Assembly (NCBI GenBank): GCA_963708545.1 | Contig: CAVPUD010000024.1 | Location: 1-29,553 of the forward strand | DNA: 29,553 nucleotides | Reading direction: 5' to 3' | Source: Extensimonas sp963708545 | Lineage (GTDB): Bacteria; Pseudomonadota; Gammaproteobacteria; Burkholderiales; Burkholderiaceae_C | Shown: positions 22,024 to 29,478 of the stretch, piece by piece | How positions within the stretch are numbered: the stretch's first letter is position 1 | Layout: each line of letters begins with the position of its first letter | Program-made: the position numbers and the translations under genes | Notes under the pieces: generated by a model | The model's input: only the letters and a program-made list of their open reading frames with translations | Told to the model about the DNA's origin: nothing | The model's database searches: none

Positions 22024-22818
22024 ATGAACAAATTACCCACGAGCAGTTCCACTGGCTGGCTCAACAAAGTCCCAGAAGTCGCGCTGTCGTTCTGGATCAT
22101 CAAAATCATGTCCACCACAGTGGGTGAGACGGGTGCAGATTTCTTGGCGGTCAACGCAGGGTGGGGGCAGGGGGTGACCAGCTCGGTCATGGCCACTTTG
22201 CTGGCCGTTGCCTTGTTCACGCAGTTGCGCACTCGCCGCTACACCCCGTGGATTTACTGGCTGACGGTGGTACTGGTCAGCGTGGTGGGCACCCAGATCA
22301 CCGACCTGCTGACCGATGGACTGGGGGTCAGCCTTTACGCCAGCACTTCCGTCTTCGCGGCCGTGCTCGCCGCGATTTTTTTCATCTGGTATCGGATCGA
22401 ACGCACACTGTCCATCCATGACATCGTGACGCGCCGCCGCGAGTTGTTCTATTGGGCCGCCATCCTGTGCACCTTCGCCCTGGGAACCGCCGCTGGCGAC
22501 CTGGCGACCGAGGCATTGGGTCTGGGCTTCACTTGGGGTGCGCTCGCCTTTGGTGCGCTGATCGGCGTCACCTATGCCGCCTGGCGCATGGGCGGCAACG
22601 CCGTGCTGACTTTCTGGATCGGCTACATCCTGACCCGCCCCTTCGGCGCTGCGCTTGGCGACCTGCTGACGCAGGCCAAGACCTACGGCGGCCTTGGCAT
22701 GGGTGCCATGTGGACCAGTGCCTTGTTCCTATCAGTAATCGTGATCCTGGTGGCCGTTGCGCAAATCGGCATGAACGGCAACCACTCTGCCCAAGCCGCC
22801 GAGCAACCATCTTTATAA
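22024..22818 (+). CDS. COG4705 family membrane protein, copy 1
   Basis: 264-residue multi-spanning inner-membrane protein of a family annotated only as uncharacterised membrane-anchored protein. Four internal repeats of about 55-65 residues are visible. Each has an aromatic membrane segment and a G-x-x-x-D type motif: SFWIIKIMSTTVGETGADF, YWLTVVLVSVVGTQITDLL, FYWAAILCTFALGTAAGDL and FWIGYILTRPFGAALGDLL. The last three are each followed by a Gly-rich stretch. The acidic and glycine positions within the membrane suggest an ion or small-solute pathway, but no function is known to me. AGGAG lies 6 bases before the ATG. The next gene, 15 bases downstream, is a paralogue. It is probably controlled by the downstream two-component system. 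Confidence 0.85.
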   Translation: MNKLPTSSSTGWLNKVPEVALSFWIIKIMSTTVGETGADFLAVNAGWGQGVTSSVMATLLAVALFTQLRTRRYTPWIYWLTVVLVSVVGTQITDLLTDGLGVSLYASTSVFAAVLAAIFFIWYRIERTLSIHDIVTRRRELFYWAAILCTFALGTAAGDLATEALGLGFTWGALAFGALIGVTYAAWRMGGNAVLTFWIGYILTRPFGAALGDLLTQAKTYGGLGMGAMWTSALFLSVIVILVAVAQIGMNGNHSAQAAEQPSL

Positions 22819-22833
22819 GCGCAAGGAAAAATC

Positions 22834-23631
22834 ATGTTCAAGCAGCACTCAATCTCTCGTCCTGCGGCTGCCATGAAGCCATCCACTGAACACGCTCTGG
22901 CCAAGGTGCCCGAAGTCACGCTGGGCTTCTGGCTCATCAAGATCGCCGCCACCACGCTCGGCGAAACCGGCGGCGATGCCGTCTCGATGTCGATGAACTT
23001 GGGCTACCTCGTCAGCACGGCTATCTTCGCGGCAATCTTCCTGGTCGCTGTCGTCGCACAGGTCAAGGCCAAAAGCTTCCATCCCTTCCTGTACTGGGCC
23101 ACCATCATCGCCACGACTACGGTCGGCACGACTCTGGCCGATTTTGCGGATCGTTCGCTGGGAATCGGGTACGCTGGCGGTTCGAGCTTGCTGCTGGCCT
23201 TGCTGCTCGGCTCGCTCTTCGTCTGGCATCGCACCCTCGGCTCGGTGTCGGTGAGCACGGTCAGTTCGCCCAAGGCAGAAGCCTTCTACTGGCTGACGAT
23301 CATGTTTTCGCAGACGCTGGGCACGGCGCTGGGTGACTGGACTGCCGACACGGCTGGCCTGGGCTATACGGGGGCGGCCGCCGTGTTCGGCGGGCTGCTC
23401 GCTCTGGTCGTGGCGGCCTACTACTGGACGGGCGTATCCCGCACGCTGCTGTTCTGGGCGGCGTTCATTCTGACGCGCCCGCTGGGTGCCGTGGTCGGGG
23501 ACTTTCTGGACAAACCGCTGAGCGCGGGCGGTCTGGCACTGAGCCGTTATTCGGCATCGGCCGCGCTGCTCACCTTCATGGTGATCGCCATCTTGCTGTT
23601 CAAGCAGCGAGCGGCCAAGATGACGCATTGA
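22834..23631 (+). CDS. COG4705 family membrane protein, copy 2
   Basis: 265-residue paralogue of the preceding gene. KVPEVTLGFWLIKIAATT aligns with the first copy's N-terminus. The same four repeats occur: TTLGETGGD, TTVGTTLADFADRSLGIGY, TLGTALGDWTADTAGLGY and RPLGAVVGDFLDKPLSAGG. The N-terminus is about 10 residues longer before the shared region. The two copies differ by many substitutions, so the duplication is old. A heteromeric complex is plausible because both copies are kept side by side. AAGGAAA before the ATG serves as the ribosome-binding site. The response regulator gene follows after 23 bases. Confidence 0.85.
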   Translation: MFKQHSISRPAAAMKPSTEHALAKVPEVTLGFWLIKIAATTLGETGGDAVSMSMNLGYLVSTAIFAAIFLVAVVAQVKAKSFHPFLYWATIIATTTVGTTLADFADRSLGIGYAGGSSLLLALLLGSLFVWHRTLGSVSVSTVSSPKAEAFYWLTIMFSQTLGTALGDWTADTAGLGYTGAAAVFGGLLALVVAAYYWTGVSRTLLFWAAFILTRPLGAVVGDFLDKPLSAGGLALSRYSASAALLTFMVIAILLFKQRAAKMTH

Positions 23632-23654
23632 ACAATGGTTGAACGGAGGGGGAA

Positions 23655-24320
23655 ATGCGGGTATTGCTGGTCGAAGACGATCCCATGATCGGTGACGCGA
23701 TCCAAGGCGCATTGAAGGATGCGTCCTATGCCGCCGATTGGGTGAAGGACGGGCAGACGGCGCTCACGACGCTGGGCTGCCAGCACTACGACCTGGTGCT
23801 GCTCGACCTGGGCTTGCCCGGCAAGGATGGGCTCGACGTGCTGGCCAGCATCCGCGCCAAGGACAATCCGATCCCTCTGCTCATCATCACGGCGCGCGAT
23901 GGCCTGGACGACCGTCTGCGCGGCCTGGACGGCGGGGCCGACGACTACGTGTCCAAGCCATTCCAGATGGCTGAGCTGCTGGCCAGGATGCGTGCCGTCC
24001 TGCGGCGCAAGGGCGGCATGGCAGCGCCTGTGCTCAGCAATGGCGTCGTGTCGCTCGATCCAGCCACCAAGGAAGCCTGCGTCAATGGCGGCTCCCCACT
24101 GCAACTGTCCAACCGTGAGTTCTCGCTGCTGCAAGCCTTGCTGATCCGACCTGGGGCCATCCTCTCGCGCAGCGAGCTGGAGGATCGCATCTACGGCTGG
24201 GGGGAAGAGGTCGAAAGCAATGCCGTCGAATATCTGATCCATGCGTTGCGGCGCAAGCTCGGTGGCGAGATCATCAAGAACGTCAGGGGGGTTGGATGGA
24301 TGGTCTCAAAAGGCGCTTGA
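23655..24320 (+). CDS. OmpR/PhoB-family response regulator (QseB/PmrA-like)
   Basis: 221-residue DNA-binding response regulator. The receiver domain (about 1-115) has the acidic pair in VEDDPM (residues 7-9), the phosphorylated Asp51 in LLDLGLPGKDG, Thr79 in ITARD and Lys101 in YVSKPFQ. The winged-helix output domain (about 125-218) has LSNREFSLLQALLIRPGAILSRSELEDRIYGW and VEYLIHALRRKLGGEIIKNVRGVGWMV. It is closest in style to QseB/PmrA/TctD regulators. GGAGGGGG lies just before the ATG. It overlaps the kinase gene by 25 bases, so the two are translated together. The target is probably the cluster itself. Confidence 0.95.
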   Translation: MRVLLVEDDPMIGDAIQGALKDASYAADWVKDGQTALTTLGCQHYDLVLLDLGLPGKDGLDVLASIRAKDNPIPLLIITARDGLDDRLRGLDGGADDYVSKPFQMAELLARMRAVLRRKGGMAAPVLSNGVVSLDPATKEACVNGGSPLQLSNREFSLLQALLIRPGAILSRSELEDRIYGWGEEVESNAVEYLIHALRRKLGGEIIKNVRGVGWMVSKGA

Positions 24321-25666
24321 ACGAATCGGTCCAGCTCAAGCTGTCCTTCACCCTGTCGCTGGCTATCCTCGTGGTGGCCATTGTGGCGGGCGTCTTTTCC
24401 TTCTTGTCGGCCTTCGACGAGGCCCACGAGCTACAGGATGATGTACTGCGCCAGGTGGCGCAGCTCATCGACCGCCAGCGTCTGTCGCCAGCCACGCCGA
24501 CCACCGATACCCGACTCAAGGATGTCGATGAAGAATCGCGCGTGATCGTCCAGCGCTTGGGCGAGGCCAATCCCTCTGCGGCAGGTGTAGATGCAGGTGG
24601 AGCGCTGCCACTCCCGACAACCCTGACTGATGGGCTGCATACGCTGGAGGTCGGCGGCAAGACCTTCCGCGTGCTGGTCAAGACCACGGCTGCCGGCGAA
24701 CGCATTGCCGTGGCCCAGGAATCCGGCTTCCGCAATGAAATTGCCCGCGATGGGGCGCTGCGCACGGTGATGCCTTTCCTGATTCTCGTGCCGGTGCTGC
24801 TGTTGATCGTCGCTGACCTGGTGCGCAAGATGTTCCGGCCGATTGCCGCGCTCTCCAAGGAAATCGACCTGCGCGCCGATCAGGGACTGCATCCCGTCGA
24901 GGACCGACACCTTCCGGTCGAGGTACGTCCGTTTGCCGTGGCGATCAATCGACTGCTCGCTCGTGTCGGCCAGTCGATGGAATCTCAGCGCCGCTTTGTG
25001 GCAGATGCCGCGCACGAGCTACGCTCGCCGCTGACCGCCATGTCGCTGCAAGCGGAACGGCTGGCAGACGCGGAAATGTCAGAACTGGCGCGTGAACGGC
25101 TGACGGCGCTGCGCCAAGGGATAGAGCGTGGCCGGAGCCTGCTGGATCAACTCTTGACCTTGGCCAAGGCGCAGTCGGCTGCCGACCTGCCGAAGTCGCC
25201 GGTATCCGTCCAGGGCATCTACCGCCGCGTACTGGAAGACCTCATGCCGCTGGCCGAGGCCAAGCACATCGACATCGGTGTCGAAGGCACGCAAGACGCT
25301 GAAGTGTGGGCGAGTGAGCTGGACATGATTGCCGTGGTCAAGAACCTGGTCGATAACGCCATCCGCTACACCCCAGAGGGCGGGCAGGTCGATCTTTCCG
25401 TGAAGGTATCGCAAGGAAAAGCCGAGCTGCACATCCAGGACAACGGGCCAGGCATCCCGCTGGCCGAACGGAACCGGGTTTTTGATCCCTTCTACCGTAC
25501 GCTGGGCAGCGAGCAGATTGGCTCAGGCCTCGGGCTTTCCATCGTTCAAACGATTGCTCATCGCATCGGTGCGGAAATCCGCCTCGACTTCGCAGATGAA
25601 GTTCAGCAAGCCGGACTACACGTTACTGTTATCGTCCCAATGCATAACGTTTTCAGAAACGTGTAG
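24296..25666 (+). CDS. Membrane sensor histidine kinase (QseC/PmrB-like)
   Basis: 456-residue sensor kinase, partner of the overlapping regulator. Two membrane helices (about 15-38 and 157-177) enclose a periplasmic sensor region of about 115 residues (40-155), which resembles no named sensor domain that I can identify. The HAMP-like linker (about 178-230) leads to the H-box FVADAAHELRSPLTAMSLQAE with His240. The ATPase domain has the N-box NLVDNAIRYTPEGG (Asn354), DNGPGIP, a FDPFYR F-box and GSGLGLSIV. All catalytic motifs are intact. The signal is unknown. The PepSY protein in the same cluster is a candidate periplasmic partner. Confidence 0.95.
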   Translation: MDGLKRRLNESVQLKLSFTLSLAILVVAIVAGVFSFLSAFDEAHELQDDVLRQVAQLIDRQRLSPATPTTDTRLKDVDEESRVIVQRLGEANPSAAGVDAGGALPLPTTLTDGLHTLEVGGKTFRVLVKTTAAGERIAVAQESGFRNEIARDGALRTVMPFLILVPVLLLIVADLVRKMFRPIAALSKEIDLRADQGLHPVEDRHLPVEVRPFAVAINRLLARVGQSMESQRRFVADAAHELRSPLTAMSLQAERLADAEMSELARERLTALRQGIERGRSLLDQLLTLAKAQSAADLPKSPVSVQGIYRRVLEDLMPLAEAKHIDIGVEGTQDAEVWASELDMIAVVKNLVDNAIRYTPEGGQVDLSVKVSQGKAELHIQDNGPGIPLAERNRVFDPFYRTLGSEQIGSGLGLSIVQTIAHRIGAEIRLDFADEVQQAGLHVTVIVPMHNVFRNV

Positions 25667-25675
25667 GGGAGCGGC

Positions 25676-26110
25676 ATGGTTACTTCCACGGGATGGTTCT
25701 ATTGGGCCTTGCTGTCCGCCGTCTTTGCGGCGCTGACCGCCATTTTTGCCAAGGTGGGCATTCAGGGGGTCGATTCCGATCTGGCAACCCTAATCCGAAC
25801 GGCCATCATCATCGTCGTCTTGTCGGCGTTTGTCGCGTACACAGGGAAATGGGCCAACCCTTTGGAGTTGTCACCCAAGACATGGCTTTTCCTCGGGCTG
25901 TCCGGCCTGGCTACAGGCGCGTCGTGGGTGTGCTACTTCCGTGCACTCAAGATCGGCGATGCATCCAAAGTTGCGCCAGTCGATAAACTCAGTCTTGTCT
26001 TGGTGGCGGTGTTTGCCTTCACCTTTCTGGGCGAACGTCCGTCGCTGCGGGAATGGTCCGGCATCGCCATGGTCGCGGGCGGTGTTCTACTACTGGCGTT
26101 CAAGCGATAG
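25676..26110 (+). CDS. Single-domain EamA family transporter
   Basis: 144-residue membrane protein with one EamA domain (about 4-5 helices: residues 6-27, 37-58, 69-88, 97-115 and 121-141). WALLSAVFAALTAIFAKVGIQGVDSDLATLIRT at the start, ASWVCYFRALKIGDASKVAPVDKLSLVLV in the middle and FLGERPSLREWSGIAMVAGGVLLL at the end are typical of the half-length EamA proteins (COG2510). These act as dimers and export small metabolites. The substrate is unknown. It starts 9 bases after the kinase stop, so it is probably in the same operon. Its last codons touch the transposase remnant on the other strand, but the protein looks complete. Confidence 0.88.
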   Translation: MVTSTGWFYWALLSAVFAALTAIFAKVGIQGVDSDLATLIRTAIIIVVLSAFVAYTGKWANPLELSPKTWLFLGLSGLATGASWVCYFRALKIGDASKVAPVDKLSLVLVAVFAFTFLGERPSLREWSGIAMVAGGVLLLAFKR

Positions 26111-26407
26111 CTGGCGCAGTGCGCCGTGATCGTTCAGGTCTTCCCAGCCCCGTGCCAGCCCGTATACCCGCTGGCGCAACATGTCGCGCACACCGTGTTT
26201 GATCAGCAGTGGGCTGCGCGGATCGGCGATGCAGCGTGCCGCCGCATCCATCAATCCCGGCTTGCGCTCCATCTGACCCAGCAGCATCACGCCACCATCG
26301 CTGGTCATGCTAGCGCCATCGAATCGTCCCTGCACCACACGCCTGCCCAATCGGCCACAGTCCAGCGTTCCAACGTCAATTTTTTCGGTACAGTTTGGCT
26401 TCGGCAT
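26090..26407 (-). pseudogene. Truncated IS1380-family transposase (N-terminal part)
   Basis: 105-codon frame whose sequence GRRVVQGRFDGASMTSDGGVMLLGQMERKPGLMDAAARCIADPR and MLRQRVYGLARGWEDLNDH is the N-terminal region of IS1380-family transposases (normally about 430-500 residues). The similarity stops at LNDHGAL, near 26115, where the frame meets the end of the EamA gene. The catalytic core and one end of the element are therefore missing. No terminal inverted repeat could be identified with confidence between 26408 and 26521. The remnant fills most of the gap between the accessory cluster and the amidohydrolase gene. Confidence 0.85.
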
Positions 26408-26521
26408 TGCCCGCTCGTTTGATCAAGATTCGATACCTCGATTTTCGGGCACACAAGGGCATTGCTGTCCTCTTTTACGGGGGGCGGTGAAATGTCCGGG
26501 CTAGCGAATCAGGAGATCGAA

Positions 26522-27742
26522 ATGTCAGCCCCTCGTTTGCGCATCGGCGGACGTGCATTTGCGCAGATTGCGCAGTACCACCCCGAACTGACGGCGCTGC
26601 GCCGCGACCTGCATGCGCACCCTGAACTGGGGTTTCAGGAGGTCTATACCAGCGCGCGCGTCAAAGAGGCGCTCAAGCTGTGCGGCGTCGATGAAGTCCA
26701 CGATGGCATTGGCCGCACCGGTGTGGTGGCGGTGGTGCGCGGGCGTGGCCAGTCCAGCGGCAGCATGGTGGGGCTGCGCGCCGACATGGACGCCCTGCCC
26801 ATGGTCGAGCACAACGAGTTTGGCTGGAAGTCGTGCAAGTCGGGCCTGATGCACGGCTGCGGCCACGATGGCCACACGGCCATGCTGATCGGCGCAGCAC
26901 GCTACCTTGCGCAGACGCGCAATTTCGACGGCACTGCGGTGCTGGTGTTTCAGCCCGGCGAAGAAGGCTGCGCTGGTGCGCGCGCGATGATAGAGGACGG
27001 CTTGTTCGAGCGCTTTCCGGTGCAGTCGATCTTTGCCATGCACAACTGGCCGGCTTTGCCGCCAGGTACGGTGGGCCTGAGCCCTGGCCCCATGATGGCC
27101 GCGGCAGACCGCATCACCATAGACATCACCGGGCGCGGCGGGCATGGCGCGCACCCCTACCAGGCGGTGGACGTGGTGCTGGCGGCGGCGCACATCATCA
27201 CCGCGGCGCAAAGCATCGTCGCGCGCAACGTGCGGGCCATGGACGGCGCGGTGCTCAGTCTGTGCGCCATGCAGGCGGGCGATCTGGGGGCCTTCAGCGT
27301 GCTGCCCGACAAGGCGCTCCTCGTGGGTACGGTGCGCACCTTCAAGGCCGAGGTGCAGGAAATGGTGGAAAAGCGCCTCAAGGAAATGTGCAGCGCTGTC
27401 GCGCTGGGCTTGGGCGCCACTGCCACGGTGCAGTACGAGCGCATCTATCCAGCCACCATCAACACCGAAAGCGAAGCCCTTTTCGCCGCCCAGGTGGCCG
27501 AATCGCTCGTGGGGGCCGATCACGTGGTGCGCGACCTCGAACCGAGCATGGGGGCGGAGGACTTTGCCTTCATGCTGCAGCTCAAGCCCGGGGCCTATCT
27601 GCGCCTGGGGCAAGGAGGTGCCGCCAGTGGCGGCGCCTTGCACAGCAGCCGCTACGACTTTAACGACGAAATCCTGCCCCTGGGCGCCGCCCTGCACGCC
27701 AGCCTGATCGAGCAGGCCATGCCGCTGCCCGCGGCGGAATGA
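26522..27742 (+). CDS. M20 family amidohydrolase (hippurate hydrolase-like)
   Basis: 406-residue metal-dependent amidohydrolase of the M20D group (hippurate, N-acyl amino acid and indole-acetyl-amino acid hydrolases). Motifs in order: LRRDLHAHPELGFQE (about 26-40), GLRADMDALPM (84-94), MHGCGHDGHTAML with Cys113 and His115 as likely metal ligands, and FQPGEEG with Glu147/Glu148. AMHNWPALPPG with His174, the lid-domain motif GRGGHGAHPYQAVD and PSMGAEDFAFM near the C-terminus follow. The start at 26522 is preceded by AGGAG at 7 bases and gives a normal N-terminus. Upstream in-frame ATGs at 26462 and 26492 lack this signal. It ends 1 base before the convergent oxidoreductase fragment. Confidence 0.93.
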   Translation: MSAPRLRIGGRAFAQIAQYHPELTALRRDLHAHPELGFQEVYTSARVKEALKLCGVDEVHDGIGRTGVVAVVRGRGQSSGSMVGLRADMDALPMVEHNEFGWKSCKSGLMHGCGHDGHTAMLIGAARYLAQTRNFDGTAVLVFQPGEEGCAGARAMIEDGLFERFPVQSIFAMHNWPALPPGTVGLSPGPMMAAADRITIDITGRGGHGAHPYQAVDVVLAAAHIITAAQSIVARNVRAMDGAVLSLCAMQAGDLGAFSVLPDKALLVGTVRTFKAEVQEMVEKRLKEMCSAVALGLGATATVQYERIYPATINTESEALFAAQVAESLVGADHVVRDLEPSMGAEDFAFMLQLKPGAYLRLGQGGAASGGALHSSRYDFNDEILPLGAALHASLIEQAMPLPAAE

Positions 27743-27743
27743 G

Positions 27744-28740
27744 TCAGGCAGCCCGCGTCAGACTTTGCGTCACCGGGGCGGGAGTGGCCTGAACGGCCAG
27801 CGCCTGCAGCAGTTGTTCGCGCTCGCTCGCGGCGGCCTGGGCGTTCGCCAGCTTGACGTGGCCGAAGCCGCGGATCTTCTGCGGCAGCGCGGCGAGCGCC
27901 ACGATCTGCGCATAGTTGTCTGCATTCAGCCTGGGCAGCAGCGCGCGCAGGTCTTGCTCGTATTGGGCGAGCAGCGATCGTTCGAGCTTGCGCTCGGCGC
28001 CGTGGCGGAACGGGTCGAGCAGCGTACCGCGCAGGCCGCGCAGGCGCGCCATCACGGCGAATGCACGCATCAGCCACGGGCCCACTTCACGCTTGACGGC
28101 CTTGCCCGTTTTGGGGTCGGTCTTGGCGAAGGGGCCGCCGCCGATGTGAAAGTGCAGCTCGTAGTCACCCTCGAAGGTCTGTTCGACTTCCTGGCGGAAG
28201 CTCGGCAGCGTATAGAGGCGCGCCACTTCCCATTCGTCCTTGGCGGCCAGCAGCTTGAAGTAGTTTTGCGCGACGGCCAGGCTCAGCGCCTGCTTGTGCT
28301 CGGGCTGTAGGTCGGCGCGCTGCACTTCGGCGACGAAGTTTTGATAGCGCTTGGCGTAGGCGGCGTTTTGGTATTCGGTCAAATAGGCCACGCGGCGCGC
28401 GATGGTCTCTTCGAGGTTCGGCGCGGCGCGGCGCGGCTGGAACTGGATCACCTGGGCGCCCGAGACCATGCGCTCGACGCGCGCCGGGTCGTGCGCGATG
28501 CAGCGGCCCCAGTGGAAGGCTTCGCGGTTCATGGCGACCGCAACGCCATTGAGCTCGATCGCACGCTCTATGGCCGCGAGCGACAACGGCAGCAGCCCGC
28601 GCTGCCAAGCCACGCCCACCATCAGCATGTTGCAGGCGATCGCGTCGCCGAGCAGCGCCACGGCCAAGCGCTGGCCCTCGACCAGCGTGGTTGCTGCGCC
28701 GGTGATGCGGCGCACGCGCTCTATGGCGATCCCGGAGTCC
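27744..28740 (-). pseudogene. Indolepyruvate ferredoxin oxidoreductase, C-terminal fragment
   Basis: About 330 codons of the C-terminal part of the large fused indolepyruvate ferredoxin oxidoreductase (normally about 1150-1200 residues), which oxidises aryl pyruvates to aryl-acetyl-CoA. Visible are GDAIACNMLMVGVAWQRGLLPLSLAAIERAIELNGVAV, NREAFHWGR, YQNAAYAKRYQNFV and the C-terminal DUF6537 domain with LYTLPSFRQEVEQTFEGDYELHFHIGGGPFAK, LRGLRGTLLDPFRHGAER and LPQKIRGFGHVKLANAQAAASEREQLL. The thiamine-diphosphate and ferredoxin domains are absent, because similarity breaks off near 28740. The remaining frame has no internal stop, so the break may be recent or an assembly join. Confidence 0.85.
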
Positions 28741-28750
28741 AGCGTCTCTG

Positions 28751-28942
28751 GGAGAGGGTCTGTCCGAGCGCGACACGGCGAAGCGCGGCGCCATCTATGC
28801 CCGGATGACGGAGATCATGGAGAACACGGGCTGCTATGTCTGGATCACCTATCCGTCGCTGTTCTATATCCATCGGCAGCGGATCCCTCGCGCGCTCGAC
28901 CCCGGCGGCGAGATGATGGTGGAGGACTTCCACCAGGCCTGA
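28751..28942 (+). pseudogene. C-terminal fragment of a family 5 solute-binding protein
   Basis: A 63-codon open stretch without a start encodes RGAIYARMTEIMENTGCYVW, then ITYPSLFYIHRQRI, and ends EMMVEDFHQA before the stop at 28940-28942. This is the typical C-terminus of periplasmic peptide-binding proteins of ABC transporters (SBP_bac_5). The wording is closest in my memory to alphaproteobacterial members. The other 450 or so residues are absent, because the frame joins the oxidoreductase remnant at about 28740-28750. Confidence 0.65.
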
Positions 28943-28957
28943 TTGCCGGAGGCGGGC

Positions 28958-29375
28958 CTATTTCTTCTTGGCCTCGCTCGACGGCATCGGGAATTTGGGC
29001 AGCCCGTCGGCCACCTTCAGCCAAGGGAATCCGGCGGACCGTATAAACATGGGCCTGGGGTGATCGCCTCGGGACGGTCGAGCGTGCCGAGATGGATATG
29101 GATCTCGTCGGGCGAAGCGGTCGCCCTCATAGGCGAGGCGAGCTGCAGCTGGCGCAGAAGCTGCGGGTGACACCGGGGGAGGAGTTGAGGTCTTCGGCTT
29201 GCCTTTGGTCCATTGCAACCGCGCCGGCAGGAAGCCCGCATAGGTGACGAACGGCGCTCCGCTCGCGCGTCGGGACTGTTGCACGGGAATGCTCCAACCA
29301 AATCGGCGCCCCCTCGACCCGATAACGCACCGCGCCGCAGAGGCAGCCGCCTTTCAGGGAGTTTTGATGAGGCAT
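28958..29375 (-). pseudogene. GFA-family (glutathione-dependent formaldehyde-activating enzyme-like) gene with frameshifts
   Basis: On the - strand the pieces of a GFA/CENP-V-family zinc protein appear in order but in different frames: MPHQNSLKGGCLCGAVRYRV, then SRRASGAPFVTYAGFLPARL and QWTKGKPKT. NSSPGVTRSFCASCSSP, LAYEGDRFA, DEIHIHLGTLDRPEAITP and PWLKVADGLPKFPMPSSEAK follow. At least four frame changes are needed. The second Cys cluster expected before RRASG (usually HC-x-x-C) is destroyed at about 29290. The gene cannot make a working enzyme as written. Either it is decayed or this stretch contains sequence errors. Confidence 0.75.
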
Positions 29376-29420
29376 GGATCTGGCCAATAACCTTAGGTTG
29401 TATTATACTTGTTTACTTCA

Positions 29421-29443
29421 CCCCCTTCCCTTGCGGGAGGGGG
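29421..29443. repeat. GC-rich hairpin upstream of the DUF559 gene
   Basis: CCCCCTTCCC (29421-29430) pairs with GGGAGGGGG (29435-29443) across a TTGC loop, with one unpaired T. Hairpins of this type commonly precede or follow DUF559 genes in many proteobacteria, from general recollection. It lies 36 bases before the DUF559 start. Confidence 0.55.
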
Positions 29444-29478
29444 TAGTAGGGTTCCGCTCGATCTCGAAAACAATACCC

